Positions 44,751 to 56,764 of a stretch of 64,000 bases of DNA are shown here, one piece after another. The DNA comes from Craterostigma plantagineum (lineage: Eukaryota > Streptophyta > Magnoliopsida > Lamiales > Linderniaceae). Both the position numbers and the translations under genes were made by a program. The DNA is taken from contig JAPQWV010001121.1 of NCBI GenBank assembly GCA_027422505.1, positions 1 to 64,000 of the forward strand. The letters are read 5' to 3'. The notes beneath the pieces were generated by a model. The model saw only the letters and a list, made by a program, of their open reading frames with translations. It ran no database searches and was not told the origin of the DNA. Each line of letters begins with the position of its first letter. Positions within the stretch are counted from its first letter, which is position 1.

Positions 44751-46415
44751 TCCCAAAACCCGTGCAGATTTAAAAGTTCCAAAACTTCCCTGAAGGCAAA
44801 ATCTACTCAACCACAAAAACATTAAAAGATGGTTAGAGCAAAACGTAAATAGAATAGCGATTAGACTATTCAAAGTACTACGACAATAGTACATAGCCAT
44901 AACAAGGTCTTAAGTTAAACATCTGCACAATATAAACAATTCATACGCAGGCCGGCAAACCACATAGTCACACAAGCAGAATTAACCCAATCACATGCAC
45001 AAAAAGGACCATAAAGTCAGGCATGCAAAAAGAAAAGATCTTTAGGCGAATCTGCAAAATAAAAATATCCGGCAAGTAAGCAGGCAAACATGTAAGCATA
45101 TCGGACAAGCAAATCAGCATGCACATAGTAAAACAAAAATCAGAGAATCAGCTATGCATGTAAAAAATAGAAAGGACCAGAGCTTCACTCTCAATGGAGT
45201 ATGGAGTTCCCTTCTGATGCTTTCTCGGCTGCTTTTCCTCCCCCTGTTTGTTCGGCTCCTTATTTTGCTCCCCCTGAATTTCCTTATCTCCCCCTTATTA
45301 TCTGCACAACCTTCTCCCCTTTTTGGGAAGAAAGAAAAAAACTCAGAGAACTTCTCTGTTAGCCAACTTGCAGATGTCGAGGTAAATGTGGGACTAACAT
45401 TTGGGCCAACATTCTGAAACTCAGAAACAAGTTAGTTCGCCATAAAGAAATCAAAGATAAATCCAAAAATAATAACAGAACAGAATGAGTAACCCTCTAT
45501 TATATCAACCACAATCAAGAACAGAGATTATGTCAGCATGAAGTTCGAACTATGAAATAGGATATGCGAAAGTGATGAGAGCTCAAGTCGAACCTAAAAA
45601 GGGAGAAGTATCCAACGGCAGTAATATAACGATCACTCAGTAAATAGGAGCAAATCAGATCATGATTCAACCAAAAAATACCAAGTCAAAAGTCATAATA
45701 GGATCGAGCGAGACTAACCGTTTAAGCGACCATGATGAGCACTTGAGCCAAGTGTAACAAGCTGTTCTTCGAGAGTTCTAATGCAATTCTGAGAGATATC
45801 TAAACTAGACAGATGAAACTAACAAATGCTGACCTAAAAGCTAATGCAGATAAACGAAAGCACAAAAATATAGCATGATCAAACTGACAGTCACATATGT
45901 TGCCCCAACATAAGGCTCAACATTCTACTCTGAAATTCGAGACTTTTCTGTTCAACACCCTAAAATCAATTCCCTTTCATTTTCTGCCCTACTTACCTCA
46001 ATATAGACTCGTAATGTTATGCACAGCCCTTATGAGATCCTTATCATCAAGGTTAGGATTTTTGTCGCAAAGAGTGCATCGTCACCGCGAATGTCGTGCA
46101 CCTAGGGAAGCTTATTACCTGAACCTGTATCTTGAAAAAGGATCACGAGCACATTTTTTTTTATTTTTTTATTTTATTTTATTTATTTTTTTTTGGGAAG
46201 AGGATCATTTCAGGGAACGTTCTAGGTGAGTCAAATCATTTCAAAGAATAACAGAGTGAACATTAAATCAAATATCAAAGCAGTAACCATCAAGTTCGAC
46301 TTCTGCTATGTTGATCCAAATGTTGGACCAACATTCAGACAGACTGATGCAAACCTATGGACTTTTTCAGGTCCGAAACCTTTCAAAATCCAATGCTTTC
46401 GTGAAAGCTCACGCA
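44751..46415. other. 3' spacer of the Sirevirus-like element, no ORF
   Basis: About 1.7 kb between RNase H and the polypurine tract. No minus-strand frame above 60 codons is seen except one close to the tract, so an envelope-like ORF known from some Sireviruses is absent or decayed. A T-rich low-complexity run lies at 46155-46195. Three copies of the AATGTTGG/CCAACATT motif family occur here. Confidence 0.6.
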
Positions 46416-47944
46416 CTATTCTTTTTCTACCATATCTCTCAGAAAATGATGCCTTATATCTATATGCTTCGTGCGTGAATGCTGGATAGGGTTCTTAGAT
46501 ATGTTGATGGCACTAAGGTTATCACAATACATGAGAACTGACTCGCACTCTAAACCATAGTCACACAACATGCTATTCAACCATATTAATTGCGTACAGC
46601 AACTACCCGCAGCAACATACTCAGACTCAGCAGTAGATAAAAACACACAATTCTGTTTCTTACTGTACCATGCAACTAAATTGTTACCTAAGAAGAAACA
46701 GCCGCCACTTGTGCTCTTGCGATCATCCTCGTCACCTGCCCAATCAGCATCGCTGTAGCCTACAAGACTCATATTAGTATCTTTAGAGAACCACAACCCT
46801 AGGCTACACGAACCACTCACATAACGAAGAATACGCTTAACGGCATTAAGATGGGAGACCTTAGGCTCAGACTGATATCTAGCACAAACACATACGCTAT
46901 ACATGATGTCGGGTCTACTAGCTGAAAGATAAAGCAAACTGCCTATCGTGGATCGATATAATGTTGGGTCAGCATTCTGTCCAAACATTGTCCTTACATA
47001 CCTTTTGTGATGACCCCATTGGAGTTTTCATTACCTTTGCCGTGTCAAGCCCGAACTTCTTGACTGTATTCTTCGGGTATTTCTCCTGGGACATAAAGAT
47101 CCCGTCGCTGCTTCGCTTAATCTGCAAGCCTAAGAAATAAGTTAGTTCCCCGATCATGCTCATTTCGAAAGTGGAGTTCATGGCCTGTACAAATTGATCT
47201 AGCATAGATTGTGAGCTTGAGCCAAAAAAAATATCATCAACATAAATTTGAGCAATTAAAATATCAGAACCGACCTTTTTTTAAAAGAGTGCGGTCTGCC
47301 TCACCTCTAGTAAACCCAAAATCGAGTAAAAATGTAGCTAACATATCATACCAAGCTCGAGGTGCTTGCTTCAGTCCATACAAAGCTTTCTGCAGCTCAA
47401 AAACATGGTTAAGAAAATGCGGATCCTCAAATCCCTTAGGCTGTTCAACATAGATATCTTTATCAATATACCCATATAAAAACGCACCCTTAACATCCAT
47501 TTGGCGTAACGTGATGTTAAGCCAACATGCAATAGCTAATAACAACCTAATTGATTCTAACCTAGCCACAGGAGCAAACGTCTCATCAAAGTCTATGCCC
47601 TCAACTTGCTTATAACCTTGAGCTACTAAACGTGCTTTGTTCCTAACAACTCTACCAAGTTCATCAGATTTATTCTTAAAGATCCACTTCGTACCTATGA
47701 CATTAATGTCCTTCGGCCGTGGGACTAAGGTCCATACTTGGTTTTTCTCAAACTGCAAGAGTTCCTCTTGCATCGCATTTATCCAGAAATTATCCTTGAG
47801 AGCTTCAAGGACATTCTTAGGTTCTATCTCAGAAACAAAACAATTAAAACGTACCTCAGCGTATACTGTGTTCATGCATACGTTTCTTACCATAGACTTA
47901 TAATCCTTGCGCGGCTTATCTCTGGTTTTCCTACCTTCGTTCAC
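46416..47944 (-). pseudogene. Sirevirus-like reverse transcriptase and RNase H
   Basis: 47264-47944 reads WTLVPRPKDINVIGTKWIFK, VAQGYKQVEGIDFDETFAPV and MDVKGAFLYGYIDKDIYVEQ. The catalytic YVDD lies at 47233-47244, in another frame from its upstream part. 46969-47205 gives MIGELTYFLGLQIKRS. 46416-46988 is the RNase H with YSDADWAGDEDDRKSTSGGC, STAESEYVAAGSCCTQLIWL and HIDIRHHFLRD. The last residues that usually end the domain (LADIFTKPL-like) are missing after EKE. Two frame changes break the enzyme. Confidence 0.9.
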
Positions 47945-47955
47945 ATCTCCAATAG

Positions 47956-49285
47956 TTAAGTCTGTGGGATGATCTTTTGGAATCTTAGCTGGCGGGTCTC
48001 TACGAACTTCACTGGGTCCAGCCTAGCTGTTCTGTTCTGGCACAGATGTTGAGTCAGATGTCGGGTCAACATCTTCCTCCACATTCTCCTCTGTTTCGTC
48101 CACAGCTTGTATAACATCTGAAATATCAACTTGAGGAGACACTTTGCTAAGATCAGTAGCATCATCAAACACAATATTTACCGACTCCTGAACAGACTTC
48201 AAGCGCAAGTTATACACACGATAAGCACGACTATTAGGCGAGTATCCAAGAAATATGCACATGTCACTTTTTGAATCAAACTTGGTCAAGTACTCACGAT
48301 CATTCAACATATAACAATAGCATCCAAAAACATGAAAATACTTGACAGTCGGCTTTTTCCCATTTAATAATTCATACGATGTCATTTTAGTACCATGACG
48401 AAAGAAAACACGATTAGATATATGACATGCGGTATGCAAAGCTTCAGCCCAAAATCTTTTAGAAAGACTCTTAGAATGCAACATAACACGTGCCATTTCT
48501 TGCAATGTCCTATTCTTCCTTTCGCCACCCCATTTTGTTGGGGCGTCTTAGGAGATGAATACTCATGAATAATACCTTTCCTATCATAGAATTCATCAAA
48601 CAATTGATTCTCAAATTCCCTACCATGATCAGACCTAATACGAAATATAGGAGCACTGAAATTATTCTTAACCATAGCACAAAATTTTTTGAAAAAATCG
48701 AACGAGTCAGATTTTTCCTTAAGAAAGTAAATCCATGCATATCTAGAGTAATCATCACAAGCACATAAGCATATCTCCTACCACCATGCTATCTACTTCC
48801 ATCGGACCCATCAAATCCATGTGAATAAGCTGAAAACAATGAGCAGTTTTAAAATGTTGGGCAGCATGTTGGTCAACATTATGGCTAGCATGCACTTGCT
48901 TACCCTTCAAACATGACTCACATACAACCTTACCAAACTCCTTAAGTTTCGGATTGCCTCTGATTGCTTCGTGCTTGATAAGTTGCTCCAGCGTTTGATA
49001 GTTGACATGGCCCAGTTTGTAATGCCAAAGGATGACATCGTCCTCGGCCTTAGAGAGTTGGCACACGTCCTTCGCACCAGATTTTTCACCGACCAGATAG
49101 CAGTTGTCACTCGATCTTTTTCCTGCCATAACTCGAACAACATTGCTGTTAAAAACCTCACAACATCCCTTATTGAATCTTACCTCAAGGTCGTCGTCGC
49201 ATAGCTGACTTATGCTAATCAGATTAGCCACAAGTCCGTCGACGTGTAGAACGTTGCTCAGTTTTGGGAAATCGGGCACGTTCAA
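47956..49285 (-). pseudogene. Sirevirus-like integrase
   Basis: 48755-49285 contains the pre-integrase finger LWHYKLGHVNYQTLEQLIKH and CESCLKGKQVHASH, then LIHMDLMGPMEV with the first catalytic Asp. 48382-48675 contains IRSDHGREFENQ (second Asp) and SPKTPQQNGVAKGRIG, where the third catalytic residue is normally the Glu of NGVAERKN; here Glu-Arg is replaced by Lys-Gly. 48023-48505 is the C-terminal part with VFGCYCYMLNDREYLTKFDS. Two frame changes split it. Confidence 0.87.
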
Positions 49286-49659
49286 TCTGCTCCGCCAAGA
49301 ATCCGCCCTTTAGCACCTCCTCCGAACATCATAGATCCACTCCTTAAAGGCATGTAATCACTTAGATAATCTTTGGTACCCGTCATATGTCGGGAACACC
49401 CGCTATCGAAGTACCAAGAACCTGTCACGTTAGCTCGCAAAGAGGTATATACAACATTGCATTTGTGCACAGACTTCGCTACCCAAACTTTCTTAGATGA
49501 CAAAACAGCATTTGGATTTCCAGAATTTGAAGGTGAGCCAGCCGAGTCTTCTCCATACATATCTTTCAACACTGATTTCTCAATGTTGAGCGAGATGTTG
49601 GGTGACATTCCAGCCGACATCGATTTCTTGGCAGAAATCTCCCCCATTTTTTGGGTCAT
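49282..49659 (-). pseudogene. Sirevirus-like protease region fused to the 5' LTR end
   Basis: The frame carries SWYFDSGCSRHMTG, where the DSG is the aspartic protease active site, and FGGGAKGRILGG. Its open frame continues upstream into the last bases of the LTR (MTQKMGEISAKK), so the normal PBS, gag and zinc knuckle are missing between LTR and protease. Confidence 0.85.
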
Positions 49660-50813
49660 TATATTTAATAATTGTAAATTACTAACTTAAGATGAGATTT
49701 CACTTTTCGATTCTTATATGGGAAAACTAAATCAAATCATATTTCACCATGGACGCTAGTCAATTTCCTAATTATCTTAGTTTGTGGGAGCTTGGGGTGG
49801 GCCTCATAGACCGAGAAGGATTAGTTCCCCTGGAACACGTGGTTGTTTCATAGCCGCCGATGAGGTTCAGATTCGATTCAAACGGAACTGAAGTGGTCCC
49901 GGTACGATATGGATGTAAAACCCTAAGTATAGATTAGATGTTGGGTAAAATGTCGGGGTAACACTCAACCTAACATTCAGGTGCACAGCGGAACATAAGT
50001 TAACTTAGTGACGAAAGCTAATGAACACAAGATGTAAATCTGTGCAGCAAGTAATAAATACTTGCTGCGTGCCTCAAGGCAAAATTCCACTATAGCAATG
50101 GATGCAAAACAACTATCCGAAGATAGTAAAAACAAGCCTAGAAAATCTACTAATCGACACGATCCGAAAAACCTACGAAGTACTACGACTTCTGAAAGCT
50201 CAATACTAGGCTAAAAGACGACTCTCTTAAAATATACAACTCGCTCAAGCTCGATATGTGTTTCGCTCATATTTTTCACTCAATATGTCGCTCAACTTTA
50301 CTCCATGAAAGCTCTCTCGAAAGTCGTCATTTGCAGCTCGAAAATCTCCTTATATTTATAGGCATTGGCTCATCTTGAATTGGTAAAAAGATCCTTGAAT
50401 ATCTCTTCAAATATCTCCTCGAAGATCTCCCTAAATATAGTATATATCTAGTTCGAATCTTCTCATCTCATTGGCCGATCCTTATCTCCTATTTATGGTA
50501 GCTGGTTGAATGATTCTCTTTTGATATTCAGATCTTCTAATCTTGGTCGTGGCTTGACTACTTCTCTTTTGATCTTCAATTCTTCTATTTATAGTAAGCG
50601 CACTTCCTAAATTCGTTCAAGCAGCTCCACACGCTTTCCACACGGTTTGAACTCGTTTCAGCACTTTACTAAGTCCTGCATATCAGTAAATAAAGCTACA
50701 AAATAGGTTAAACGGTTTTTGGGCATGAAAGATAAAATCGAATGTTGACAGACAACAATGTTGGCTGAAATGTTAGCCCAACATTGTCAAAGCTGAGCTA
50801 GTCAACGTTAACA
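49652..50813 (-). repeat. 5' LTR of the Sirevirus-like element
   Basis: Near-identical direct copy of 43575-44728, with small indels such as CATCTTGAATTGG against CATCTGAATTGG. It contains a TATA-like CTATAAATAG word on the minus strand near 50590. Confidence 0.85.
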
Positions 50814-51714
50814 GGAACATAATCGGAGTGGAAACTGCGGTTGCGTTGTGTGTGAACCTACACTGCAGGAAAAAAAAAAAAAAAACCGATCAAGCAAAAA
50901 TAAATATTTCAAGTCACCAACCAAAGAAGATTTATAATTTATTATGTCCGAGACATAACTGAAGACCAAAATATTTACAAGTTACGAATTCTCGACAACT
51001 ATTTGGATCTAAAATAAAAAGAATCGATATACCATTAGCCATCCAAAAAGTGGTTTCCATGATTAGTATAGGCGCACTTCCAACTCCCAATTGGGTTGAG
51101 GTACGCCGCCCTTTGTTTTAGACGAAGAAGAAACCTTTACTTAACCAAATGCGTTGTACAATTGCGACTTACCATTGTATATATATAGTGCTTCCGTGTT
51201 TCTCGTGTTCAATTTCTCCGTGCGCTTATAGTAATTATGACAATACGTATGTTGAGTATATACATAACATACACTCTTGCTGCTAAGTGCTGAACCACCA
51301 AACGTATATCCTTTTTCTGTTTCTCGATTCTGACTTTATCTCTCTCAATTTTTACAAGATAGGCTTTTCTTGATTAGGAATAAAATAAAATGAAATAACT
51401 GTGCCATTTATTTGACCGAACCAATTAAAGAAGATATCCCAAACTTGGTAACGAATTCAGCTCGCGAAACAGGCACACTTCATATTACAGTTGAGTTCGT
51501 CCAAAAATATGCAGACGTAATATGTGTTTTTTGCTGCTAAGACCGACATACATCATGGTCAAAACATTTGACATAATTACTAATATTTATCACGCTGGAA
51601 GAACGTTGTATAATTGTATTACGTAACCTTCCAATTACCATAGTGTTTTCTCAAAGCTTCCCTTTGAAGGAATATAGCGTTAGGATTGCTTGCATGATTT
51701 TCCATATATCCGTC
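50814..51714. other. Upstream region of the expansin-like gene
   Basis: AT-rich, with an A-run near 50868-50885 and no ORF. It separates the Sirevirus 5' LTR, which points away, from the expansin promoter. Confidence 0.5.
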
Positions 51715-51722
51715 TATAAATA
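51715..51722 (+). promoter_or_regulatory. TATA box of the expansin-like gene
   Basis: TATAAATA lies 116 bases before the start codon. The following CACACACAAC stretch near 51748 would fit a transcription start and leader of plausible length. Confidence 0.7.
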
Positions 51723-51837
51723 CCCTGACCAGATTTCTCACCTTACCACACACAACTATCGAGCAGTTGTCTTGATTAAATTAATTCCATAAGAACCCAT
51801 TTTTCCAAATCAATTATAACCTTTTAACTTTCTCGCA

Positions 51838-52969
51838 ATGGCCGCCGCCCTTCGATCTTTCTTTGTGCATGTTTAGCAGCGACAATCGTCTTGGCAAGTC
51901 TGCTGAACCCAGTTTCTTGTGCATGCAGTGATTGCTTCGTTCGTTCTAGGGCAGCTCATTATCCCAATTCTGATGATATTGGAACTGAGGGTTAGTTAGT
52001 TAGTTAGTTACTTATCAATTTATTATTAATTGAGAAATAAGTTTTTAATTTTAGTTTCACTTCGACAAAGCTTAAAAGCATGCCATGCATGCAGGTGGAA
52101 GATGCGGGTATGGGGCATTTGGTGCGACCATAACGATGGTTTCGTATCTGCTGCATCAAATCTGTACCGAGATGGAGTTGGTTGTGGTGCTTGTTACCAA
52201 GTAATAAAGTTTATTTTTTTTTTATAAAACGAAAAATGCTTAAAATTTTATCATTATTATCGATCTCATCAGATATATATGAAACTAATGAAGTGTCTCG
52301 TTTGCCTTTTTCAGGTTAGATGCACGAACAGTAACTACTGCTCAGACAGAGGAGTGACCGTCGTACTAACAGACCATGGCTCGAGCGATAGTACCGATTT
52401 TATCCTAAGCAGGCGTGCCTTCGCCGGAATGGCTCAGAATTCAGATATATCAGCGTCGTTGTTAGCGCGCGGCGTCGTCGATATCGAATACAAACGGTAA
52501 AACATTATATTAGATTGTGGGCAACCAAATGATAATCGCAACTATGCAATGCATGCAGGGTTTCGTGCAACTATCCAAACAGAAATATTACGATCAAGAT
52601 CGACGAAAGCAGCGTAAATCCCCACTATTTGGGTTTCGTAATATGGTATCAGCAAGGCAGTCGAGACATTACGGTTGTTCAGCTGTGCGAGGTATACGTG
52701 CATGCGCGTTAATTTTTTCACTTACTATTTATAATTTGAAATAACTATATCGTAATTTTCAGACGAAAAATTATGCATGCAAGCTTTTAGAACGGAGCTA
52801 CGGAGCGGTGTGGACGACCACTTCGCCGCCTTTTGGTGGGCCTTTGTCGCTGAGAATGCTTTTTAGCGATGAGAACGGAGAAGATGAGACTTGGGTGGTT
52901 CCCATTAATGATATACCTGAAAAATGGAAGCCTGGGGACATATATGACTCAGGAATTCAAGTGAATTGA
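51838..52969 (+). CDS. EXLB1: Expansin-like B protein, five exons, two frame breaks
   Basis: Exons 51838-51990, 52095-52200, 52315-52496, 52559-52691 and 52763-52969 all have GT..AG borders and join in frame. Exon 1 encodes a signal peptide (MAAALRSFFV, then ACLAATIVLASLLNPVSC). Exons 2-3 encode the six-stranded double-psi barrel with GRCGYGAFGATI, GVGCGACYQVRCTNSNYC and VVLTDHGSSDSTDFILSRRAF. Exons 4-5 encode the C-terminal grass-pollen-type domain with WYQQGSRDITVVQLCE and YGAVWTTTSPPFGGPLSLRM, ending IYDSGIQVN. The HFD motif of wall-loosening expansins is absent, as expected for expansin-like proteins. The protein would be secreted to the cell wall; its biochemical role is not settled. Two single-base deletions are implied, near 51868 and in an A run near 52132. 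The symbol follows family resemblance, not proven orthology. Confidence 0.88.
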
Positions 52970-53106
52970 ATACGTATAATGAAAAGTGTAATAGTCACTC
53001 ACGTTGATTAATTACTTGCGTTTGAATTTGTCTTTTCGGTCATTTTGGGCGAGTAAGAATTTTTAGTTTGGTGTTTTGGGAGGATATGCGGCCAGTATGT
53101 ATGCCT
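52970..53106. other. 3' flank of the expansin-like gene, interrupted by a retrotransposon
   Basis: Only 137 bases separate the stop codon from the copia insertion, so the insertion may lie in or next to the 3' UTR. Confidence 0.6.
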
Positions 53107-53476
53107 TATTATGAGATAAATTGTGAACCATCAAAAATAAATTGTGAATCATCACAATGATTCATCACAAATTATGATGATTAAATGTGGATGTTTTTGG
53201 AATATTAATTACTCATGAATTTATGATAAGATGAGGTGTATAAAAAAATTGTATTTCTGTATGAGTTGTATAGATGAGTAAATTACATTTAGTGTATGAT
53301 TTTAGTATAAAGAGATGTTTTCAGTTACATTGTAAAAACACACTAAAATATAGAAATATATTATCTCCCTCCAAATTCTCTCTATAAATTCTCCCTATAT
53401 ATATATTATCAAATAATCATAATATAAATTACAATAATCTTAATATAATATAAATCACAATAAACTTTTCATAACA
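53107..53476 (+). repeat. 5' LTR of the third copia element
   Basis: TATTATGAGATAAATTG to TTCATAACA, matching 58912-59277 with scattered differences. Confidence 0.9.
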
Positions 53477-53490
53477 CGTTATCAGCACGA
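53477..53490 (+). other. Primer binding site of the third copia element
   Basis: CGTTATCAGCACGA directly follows the LTR, a known PBS variant in plant copia elements. Confidence 0.8.
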
Positions 53491-54049
53491 TCACGCTCCA
53501 TCGTCAAGTTCAACATCCGCCGTAGCGATCAACTTCCACCGTCTAGATCAACGTTCGTCGAAGTTCTTTAACTAGGTCGAGGTACCATAATTTTATTTTA
53601 TACCGATTGTTGGTTTAATAGTGATATACGAACTTTCTAGTTATTTTTTAATGAGATCCATATTTGATTCTCTGTCGTAGCATATGAAAATATTTTTAAC
53701 GAGTTTTACAAAATATTTTTTTAAAAAAATAACTTCTATTTATATCTTGAATATTTTTCGTTATATTATAATTTTATCTATTAACTTATGGTGATTTTAA
53801 ATTTTATAGAATCATGTCAGTTGCTCTATCAAATGCTTGAAGACCATTTGCTTATGCGTATTATTATTACGTGAGCACTTCTTTTGATGTGGGTAATGTT
53901 TTTCATAAACAAATTTTCAAAGGAAGATACTGAAGAAGAAACTAACGAAGATATTAAAGAAGAGTAGTTATAAATCTATTTTAATATTTTGTTGTGTCTA
54001 TTTATTGTTTGTGTATTTTATAGTAATATGCTTGTTTGTGTTAATAGTA

Positions 54050-55170
54050 TGGCAAATCTGCAAAACCTCGAATTTGTTGCCCTTGACACTTCTGGATCGA
54101 ATTACTTAGCATGGGCACTAGATGCAGATATTCATCCGAAAGCAAAAGGTTTGGGTGACACTATTGTCGCCACACAAACAACAACAAATGCAGGTGATAC
54201 TGTTGTTGCTACACAAACATCAACGGATACAGGTGCCACCACTGATACTGCAAAAGCCACACTTACTCAAAACAAGCCAAGAACCTTGATAGTTCTTCGT
54301 CACCACATTCATGAAAATATGAGAAACGAGTATGTACATGTAAAAGACCCTGCTGAATTGTGGAAAAATCTGAAAGATCGATTTGACCACGTGACCCACG
54401 GTTATCCGTCCACGTGCAAGGTACGAATGAATGCATTTACGTCTATAAGATTTTAAATCTGTGACTGAATATAACTCGGCCGTCCATAAAGTTACATGCA
54501 CAGTAAAATTGTGTGGGGAAACGGTCACTGATGCTAGTATGCTTGAGAAAACATTCAGTACTTTACATCCATCAAATATGGTATTGTAGCAACAGTATAG
54601 AGAGAGGCAATTTACAAAGTACTCTGAATTAATCTCTTGTTCATTGTTGGTTGAACAAAACAATGAATTGTTGATGAAAAATCACGAATCCCGACCAGAC
54701 GGTGCGGCTGCGCTCCCTGAACCGAATGCAGTTAGAGGTAATAATGATAACAGTCGAAACAATAATCATGGACGTGGTCGTGGTGGATATCGCGGTCGTG
54801 GACGTGGACGTGGTCAAGGTCGTGGTCAAGGCCGTGGTAGTGGCAGAAGATGTTATGGTGGTAGTTATCAACACTTCCGTATAACAACCGTGGTGGGCAT
54901 CTCTTCCCCAGAAGAGGGAATCTTATGATAATTAAGATGAGAAGAGCCCATTGAACAAAAGGATAACGATAAACGATGCTATCGTTGCGGTGGTCTGGGC
55001 CATTGGTCGAAAACTTGGCGCACGCCCAAGCATCTTGTTGAGTTCTATCAACAATCTCGAAAGGGCAAAAAGATTGAAATAAATTTTGTTCAAGGTGACA
55101 TTGCATCTACTTCTGGTGTTGATAAAAATAATACGTATTTGGAGGTTGCAGATTTCGTCGCAGATGGGGA
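54050..55170 (+). pseudogene. copia gag with RGG-like region and altered zinc knuckle
   Basis: MANLQNLEFVALDTSGSNYL at 54050 starts a gag domain with LHPKAKGL-type, HENMRNEYVHVKDPAELW and LKDRFDHV words. It contains an internal direct duplication (GDTIVATQTTTNA / GDTVVATQTSTDT). After a stop near 54456 the frame continues with EQNNELLMKNHESRP and a Gly-Arg repeat block at 54770-54860. The knuckle reads CYRCGGLGHWSKTW, with Trp in place of the final Cys. The Gly-Arg block and knuckle would bind RNA. Confidence 0.83.
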
Positions 55171-55321
55171 ATGATGTGTTATAATGTTCTATATGTTACA
55201 TATTTTACTATTATGTGTTTATGTGTTTAAAGGTTGTTTAAACTTATGTGTGCTTGGAATATATCGTTTTGTTTCTTAAATAAATATTGATTATTAAGAT
55301 ATGTTTATATGAAAAGGATAT

Positions 55322-56690
55322 TTGGTGATGGATATGGGCAAATGCAACGGAGAACTATGTCTTGCAGACCGTGCAACGACTCATACGATTCTGAAGAGTA
55401 AGAAATACTTTGATCATCTCGATATGAAAGAAGCTAGTGTTATCAATATATCGGGTAGCACAAATATAATCAAAGGCTACGGAAGAGCTAGTATCTTATT
55501 ACCCAGAGGAACCAAATTGGTTATTGAAAGTGCCTTATATTCTCCTGGATCACAAAGAAATCTTATGCTTTAAATGTTCGACATAACGGATATCATATTG
55601 AGACATCGATAAAAGGAGGTGTCGAACATTATACATCACAAAGATAATTTCGAGTGATAAAAGAATTGTGGAAATATTACCTTCATTCGAATCTGGGTTA
55701 TATTATACATATCTGAGAACAATTGAATCATATGCTATCGTAAACCAGAAGTTTACTGATAATAGTACATTTAATGTTTGGCATGACCAGTTGGCCATCT
55801 CGGTTCAACAATGATGCGAAAGATAATTGAAAATTCACCGTGGACATTCGATAAAGAATCAGATGATTCTTCAACATAATGAATTAGCATGTGTTGCTTG
55901 CTCTAAAGGAAAGTTAATTATTCGGCCATCACCAACGGAAGTAAAGAATGAATCTATTGTATTTTTGGAACATATACATGGTGATATTTGTGGGCCGATA
56001 CATCCAGCATGTGGACCATTTAAATATTTCATGGTGTTAATTGATGCTTCAAGTAGATGGTCCCATGGATGCTTATCGACAAGGAATGTGGTATTTGCGA
56101 GACTACTTGCTCAATTGATTTGTTTAAGAGCACATTTTCCAGATTATCCGATAAAGAAAATACGCATTGATAATGCTGGTGAATTTACCTCAAGGCATTT
56201 AATGATTCTTGTATGTCTATTGGAGTTGATGTTGAGCATCCCGTGCCATATGTTCATATGCAAAACGGTCTTGCAGAATCATTGATTAAACGCCTGCAAT
56301 TAATTGCAAGACCATTACTAATGAAAATGAATCTTCCCTCGTCGTGTTGGGGACATGTAATATTACATGCGGCAACACTAATTCGCATCAGGCCAACAAG
56401 TTACCATGATATCTCCCCGTTGCAAATGGTTTATGGCCAGGAACCAGATATTTCTCATCTAAGAAATTTTGGATGTGCGGGTTCCAATGCGCCGCCACAA
56501 CGTACAAAGGTTGGGAATATATATTGGAGTTGAGTCTCCATCAATAATAAAATATTTAGAACCTTTGACGGGAGATTTATTCACGGCTAGATTTGCCGAC
56601 TGTCACTTCGACGAAACAAATTTTCCGACATTAGGCGAGAAAGGAAACAGCTGGAAAGGAATATTAGATGGACTGACTTATCACTAAATC
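55322..56690 (+). pseudogene. copia protease and integrase
   Basis: The protease word is CLADRATTHTIL, where this lineage normally has DSATTHT; Ser is replaced by Arg. It continues with INISGSTNIIKGYGRASILL and SALYSPGSQRNL. The integrase has the pre-integrase CVACSKGKLI, HIHGDICGPIHP, IRIDNAGEFTSR and, in another frame, VEHPVPYVHMQNGLAESLIK with the Glu, followed by FGCAGSNAP. Frame changes occur near 55570, 56210 and 56500. Confidence 0.85.
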
Positions 56691-56764
56691 ATTATGATCC
56701 TCGAACGAAAGAATGTGAACTAGAAATTTAGAAGATAATTCACTTACAAAGCTTAGCAAACCAA

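Larger units (their letters stand above)
43575..50813 (-). mobile_element. Ty1/copia element of Sirevirus (SIRE) type, lacking PBS and gag
   Basis: Direct LTRs of about 1.15 kb bound a minus-strand internal region reading protease, integrase, reverse transcriptase, RNase H, then about 1.7 kb of non-coding spacer before the polypurine tract. Words such as FEDPHFLNHVFELQKALYGL and the long LTR and spacer fit the Sirevirus branch. The 5' LTR (right side) is joined directly to the protease region, so PBS and gag are deleted. Flanks GGAAC and TTTTT do not match, so no target duplication was found. Confidence 0.88.
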
